From NCBI GenBank assembly GCA_002451085.1, contig DKBE01000043.1, forward strand, positions 1,348 to 20,436: a DNA stretch of 19,089 nucleotides, read 5' to 3'. This stretch comes from Proteobacteria bacterium UBA6908. Lineage in GTDB: Bacteria > Pseudomonadota > Gammaproteobacteria > Acidiferrobacterales > UBA6901. The notes under the pieces were generated by a model that was not told the DNA's origin, did not search any database, and saw only the letters and a program-made list of their open reading frames with translations. Of the stretch, positions 16,637 to 19,089 are shown piece by piece. Numbering within the stretch: the first letter of the stretch is position 1; each line of letters starts with the position of its first letter. Position numbers and translations under genes: made by a program.

Positions 16637-17298
16637 GACCGCTTCCGGGCAGAGGAGGAGGGGGAGGAATCGCTCGGCAGAATGCCGCGCAGTAAAATTT
16701 CGGTAAGCAGCTCGCTGTAGCGATCCGGCTGGCGTGCGAAGCTGATTTCAGGGAAGTGGCGCAGTACCTCGCGGGCCTCGAAGAAGAATACGTTGGCCCC
16801 GATCAACAGTGTGGCCACGGCGGCCGGATCGATATCGGCGCGCAACTCGCCCGAGTTCTGCCCGGCGCGCAGGATCGCGACAAAGCGCGCAAATTTTTCC
16901 CCGTACACCTGTTCGGCCAGCGCCTGTCCCCGATGCGGGTCTTCCCCGAGCAATTCGCGCAGGGTCAGTCTCGCCACCTGCTCGTGTTCCAGCAGGCTGG
17001 TCAGGTGTGCGCGGGCAAATCCTTCGAAACGCTCGGCCATCGGGGCGTCGTCGTTGCCAAGGTCATCGAGATGCTGGCTGGCGTCATGACAGGCCGCGCG
17101 AATGACCGCGAGATAGAGATCCTGCTTGGTATTGAAATGATGAAAGACGTTCGCCTTGCTCACCCCGGCGCGTTCGGCAATGGCATTCATCGAGACGGCA
17201 TCAAAGCCATGTTCCGCAAACAACGCCTCGGCCGCGGTGAGGATGCGCGTGACGGTTTCGCTGCTCGTGGCAACAACGGTGGCGGGGGCGCTGGCCAT
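16633..17298 (-). CDS. TetR/AcrR-family transcriptional repressor of the efflux operon
   Basis: One-component DNA-binding regulator, 221 residues. The N-terminal domain shows the TetR signature: ILTAAEALFAEHGFDAVSMN, then the helix-turn-helix IAERAGVSKANVFHHFNTKQ (about 40-59). VFHHF replaces the more common LYYHF. The C-terminal ligand domain is all-helical and divergent, as usual. It is the first gene of the tetR-adaptor-pump-tolC set, with its stop overlapping the adaptor start by ATGA. The ATG has a good ribosome site (GAGG, plus 17305-17308, spacer 6). A palindrome within its promoter argues for autorepression and co-regulation of the whole operon. The inducer is unknown. Confidence 0.92.
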   Translation of the reverse strand: MASAPATVVATSSETVTRILTAAEALFAEHGFDAVSMNAIAERAGVSKANVFHHFNTKQDLYLAVIRAACHDASQHLDDLGNDDAPMAERFEGFARAHLTSLLEHEQVARLTLRELLGEDPHRGQALAEQVYGEKFARFVAILRAGQNSGELRADIDPAAVATLLIGANVFFFEAREVLRHFPEISFARQPDRYSELLTEILLRGILPSDSSPSSSARKRS

Positions 17299-17325
17299 GA
17301 TTCACCTCGGGAGATCGAGGAGATC

Positions 17326-17354
17326 ATTGGAACACTGACCGACCGGTCAGTCAA
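17326..17354 (-). promoter_or_regulatory. sigma-70-like promoter with embedded TetR operator, for the efflux operon
   Basis: On the minus strand a -35-like TTGACT (plus 17349-17354) is 17 bp from a -10-like TCCAAT (plus 17326-17331, 4 of 6 matches). Between and overlapping them lies the inverted repeat ACTGACC-GACC-GGTCAGT (17334-17351), which is of the size and symmetry expected for a TetR-dimer operator. Repressor bound there would cover the spacer and -35 box. It is 28 bp upstream of the tetR start codon. Confidence 0.65.
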
Positions 17355-17399
17355 TGACTTATTGTTTTACTCAGAAATAAAAAGGTTGTCGATGCCGGC

Positions 17400-17858
17400 T
17401 CAAATCAGATACCGGCCGGCACTGGCCACGACCACCAGAGCCAGGCCCAGCAGCAGATTGATGCCGATGAGCCGGCGAATCTGGCCGAGGGCCTTGCCGG
17501 CCGCCGAGAAACTGCCGGCCGCCACGGACTTTTTGAGTCGCCGATAGGGGGCGAAGAACACATGCAGAAAGATGCCAATCATTACCAGCCCGACGCCCTG
17601 CATGATGTGGATATACAGCGCCAGTCCCTGGAACCCCCCAAAAACATTGAAGATCATCCAATAGCCGGTGACCGGCAGGATGATCACTGCGGCCCACACC
17701 CAGGGAAAGAAGCGGGTGAAGGTCTGCGACCAGAGCGGCATGCGTAGCGGCGGTTCGAGCAGTTTGGCCGCGACCGGGCGTAATGCCATCCACGCAAAGA
17801 ACATCCCTCCGACCCAGATAACCACGGACAGCAGATGCAGTGTCACGGCGAGAAACAT
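17400..17858 (-). CDS. CopD-family integral membrane protein
   Basis: Four-helix inner-membrane protein, 152 residues, of the CopD (copper resistance D) superfamily. Segments lie near residues 2-23, 51-71, 80-102 and 129-148. Conserved-looking features are H8 in LHLLSVVIWVGGMFF, H84 and H99 in the third segment, PVTGYWMI at the end of the second, and a basic cytoplasmic loop (YRRLKK). Members are proposed to bind heme or copper; function is not settled. The start has a Shine-Dalgarno (AAGGAT, plus 17865-17870, 6-nt spacer). It sits downstream of the MerR-type metal regulator on the same strand, which suits a metal-linked role. It ends 101 bp before the tetR start, so its transcripts may run toward the efflux operon. 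Confidence 0.82.
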   Translation of the reverse strand: MFLAVTLHLLSVVIWVGGMFFAWMALRPVAAKLLEPPLRMPLWSQTFTRFFPWVWAAVIILPVTGYWMIFNVFGGFQGLALYIHIMQGVGLVMIGIFLHVFFAPYRRLKKSVAAGSFSAAGKALGQIRRLIGINLLLGLALVVVASAGRYLI

Positions 17859-17864
17859 GGGTTC

Positions 17865-17925
17865 ATCCTTACATATTGTTATCGTTGTTGGCGCTGAATC
17901 TATCGCAGCGCACCCTGTCCGGCAA
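17865..17925 (-). promoter_or_regulatory. candidate promoter and ribosome site of the CopD-family gene
   Basis: On the minus strand TTGCCG (plus 17920-17925) and TAGATT (plus 17897-17902), each 4 of 6 matches, are spaced by 17 bp. AAGGAT at plus 17865-17870 follows, 6 nt before the ATG. The 17-bp spacer is normal, not the stretched 19-20 bp used by MerR-activated promoters, so control by the upstream MerR-type protein here is not supported. Confidence 0.35.
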
Positions 17926-17937
17926 AGTATCCGGTGG

Positions 17938-18345
17938 CTATCGCGCGTGCCCGCTTGCCGGGGACGCCAGCGTGGCCGCGATCGGGCAGATCGGCTCGCG
18001 TCCTTCCCGGCAGCGGCGAATCAGGCGGGTCAGCGAGGTGCGCATACGCCGGAGGTCGCGCAATCGCTGTTCGATGGCCAGTAAATGGGCTTCCGCCAAC
18101 TGTCGCGACTCTCCGCACTGACCGCTGCCAAGCGCCAGGAGCTCTCGGATATCACGCAAGGAGAAGCCCAGTTGCTGGGCGCGCTTGATGAAATTCAGTT
18201 GTTCGAGGCTGTCGGCGGAATACACGCGCACCCCGCCGGGTGGACGGCGTGGTGTGCGCAGCAGTCCGCGCCGCTGGTAGTACCGGATGGTTTCCACATT
18301 GACACCGGCGGCACGCGCCAGACGGCCGATGGTAAGAGCGCTCAT
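17938..18345 (-). CDS. MerR-family metal-responsive transcriptional regulator
   Basis: DNA-distorting dimeric regulator, 135 residues. The N-terminal winged helix (LTIGRLARAAGVNVETIRYY, then QRRGLL, PPGGVRVYS) closely resembles mercury-sensor MerR. A long dimerisation helix (about 78-111) follows, then a metal loop. Three Cys are placed like metal ligands: C77 in GQCGES, C112 in RRCREG and C120 in ICPIA. C77 corresponds to the Cys found in MerR/ZntR (Ser in CueR), while the 8-residue step from C112 to C120 is the CueR spacing, one shorter than in MerR. The metal is therefore uncertain (Hg, Zn/Cd/Pb or Cu-type). Its start overlaps the upstream gene's stop by ATGA. No merT, merP or merA is visible. 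Confidence 0.88.
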   Translation of the reverse strand: MSALTIGRLARAAGVNVETIRYYQRRGLLRTPRRPPGGVRVYSADSLEQLNFIKRAQQLGFSLRDIRELLALGSGQCGESRQLAEAHLLAIEQRLRDLRRMRTSLTRLIRRCREGREPICPIAATLASPASGHAR

Positions 18346-19089
18346 GGCCGGCTGTCCTCGGCGGCAAGAAACACCGGCGCGAAACCACCACCCGGCGTGC
18401 GGAAGTTGGTGGTTTGCCCCCGGTACAGACGCGCGGCCAGCAGCTGGATCCGGCCCTGGTAGACATAGTTGCGGACATCGTACTTGAGCATCGTCTCCTC
18501 CTCGGCATGGGTGACAGCCTGCTCGGCCGGCGGTACCAGCGATTGCGCCACATACTCGGCGGACAGGATCTCGTCCCAGACACGCTTCGTCAGCTTGTCA
18601 CCGCGATAGACCGCCTTGCTGCCGTAACCGCTCGCGGGTTTGAAGAACAATACTTTGCGATTTGCCCAGAGCCGATCGGCCTGGGAGCGATCCACACGTT
18701 GGGTCTGTGCCACGCCATTCTGCAGGATCTTGATGGTGGCTTCTGGAATACCCATGACGCGCAGCTGATCGCGATTGGTGAGCAGCGCGAGATTGCGCTT
18801 GTCGGCATACAACGCATGCGCGCGCGGGTGCGGGGTAATCACGGCCAGATCGTTCAGGTAGGCATTGCGCAGCACGGCATGTGCCGGTTCGTCGAGCGCA
18901 AAATCCGTCAGCCGGTTGTACACCAGATCAATGGGCTGGCCATCGACCTCCAGTCGGCCGCCGTGCACAGCCAGCGCCGCGGGATCGGCGATCACGGCCT
19001 CGATGCCATGCCGCCGGAACAGCTCGCGGAACAGAACGAATTCCGGATGCAGAAATTGCTGCTCCGGTGCCGTATCCACAATCGCCACC
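18342..19089 (-). CDS. ATP-grasp-like protein, 5' truncated by window edge
   Basis: The C-terminal 248 residues are visible and the frame is still open at the window edge; the GTG at 19088 is most likely internal. ATP-grasp features are KPASGYGSKAVYRG at 150-163 (K150 and the Gly-rich loop for ATP), EEETMLKYDVRNYV (196-209, with the D204-x-R206 pattern) and TTNFRTPGGGFAPV (226-239, N228 a possible Mg ligand). Earlier, LEVDGQPIDLVYNRLTDFAL and ITPHPRAHALYADKRNLALL resemble circularly permuted ATP-grasp proteins, in which a short DLVYNR-type stretch precedes the nucleotide site. Substrate is unknown; these enzymes usually join a carboxylate to an amine or thiol. Its stop overlaps the merR-type start by ATGA, so the two are probably one transcript. 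Confidence 0.6.
   Translation of the reverse strand, partial: VAIVDTAPEQQFLHPEFVLFRELFRRHGIEAVIADPAALAVHGGRLEVDGQPIDLVYNRLTDFALDEPAHAVLRNAYLNDLAVITPHPRAHALYADKRNLALLTNRDQLRVMGIPEATIKILQNGVAQTQRVDRSQADRLWANRKVLFFKPASGYGSKAVYRGDKLTKRVWDEILSAEYVAQSLVPPAEQAVTHAEEETMLKYDVRNYVYQGRIQLLAARLYRGQTTNFRTPGGGFAPVFLAAEDSRP

Noticed and set aside
1..19089. CRISPR array, tRNA/rRNA genes, insertion sequences or phage genes
   Set aside because: No regularly spaced repeats, no cloverleaf or rRNA signatures, and no transposase, integrase or terminal inverted repeats were seen.

Overview
The window is GC-rich, densely coded DNA from a Gram-negative bacterium, most likely a Pseudomonadota (gamma- or betaproteobacterial grade). 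This is inferred from the outer-membrane electron conduit, the RND-TolC efflux set, RimO and the general protein style. I cannot name a genus. No rRNA, tRNA, CRISPR array or intact mobile element was seen.

Left part (1-5138, + strand): an extracellular electron transfer module in the order mtrC-mtrA-mtrB. It comprises the 3' part of an OmcA/MtrC-family decaheme cytochrome (cut by the window edge), a complete 10-heme MtrA/DmsE-family periplasmic cytochrome, and a complete MtrB/PioB-family beta-barrel with the family CxxC. Together these form the porin-cytochrome conduit that moves electrons across the outer membrane. A 251-bp spacer with nested and competing inverted repeats separates mtrC from mtrA.

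Middle (5139-10088, + strand): a 301-bp non-coding gap, a stand-alone F1 epsilon subunit gene (atpC) far from any visible atp operon, a short adenosylcobalamin-dependent ribonucleotide reductase (nrdJ), an unrecognised lipoprotein, a DUF2214 membrane protein overlapping the lipoprotein gene by ATGA, and an exported sialidase-like Asp-box protein. The sialidase-like gene meets rimO end to end, with overlapping stop codons.

Right part (10085-19089, - strand): rimO; then an efflux operon read tetR > adaptor > RND pump > tolC. Each of its three junctions is a 4-bp ATGA overlap, and a TetR-type palindrome lies inside the predicted promoter. The adaptor is only 237 aa and lacks the lipoyl and hairpin domains normally used to reach TolC. 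Last comes a second minus-strand set: an ATP-grasp-like gene (cut by the window edge), a MerR-family metal sensor overlapping it by ATGA, and a CopD-family membrane protein with its own candidate promoter.

Points most worth following up are the MtrCAB conduit and its structured spacer, the orphan atpC, the hairpin-less efflux adaptor, and the MerR sensor with an unusual cysteine pattern next to a CopD protein.
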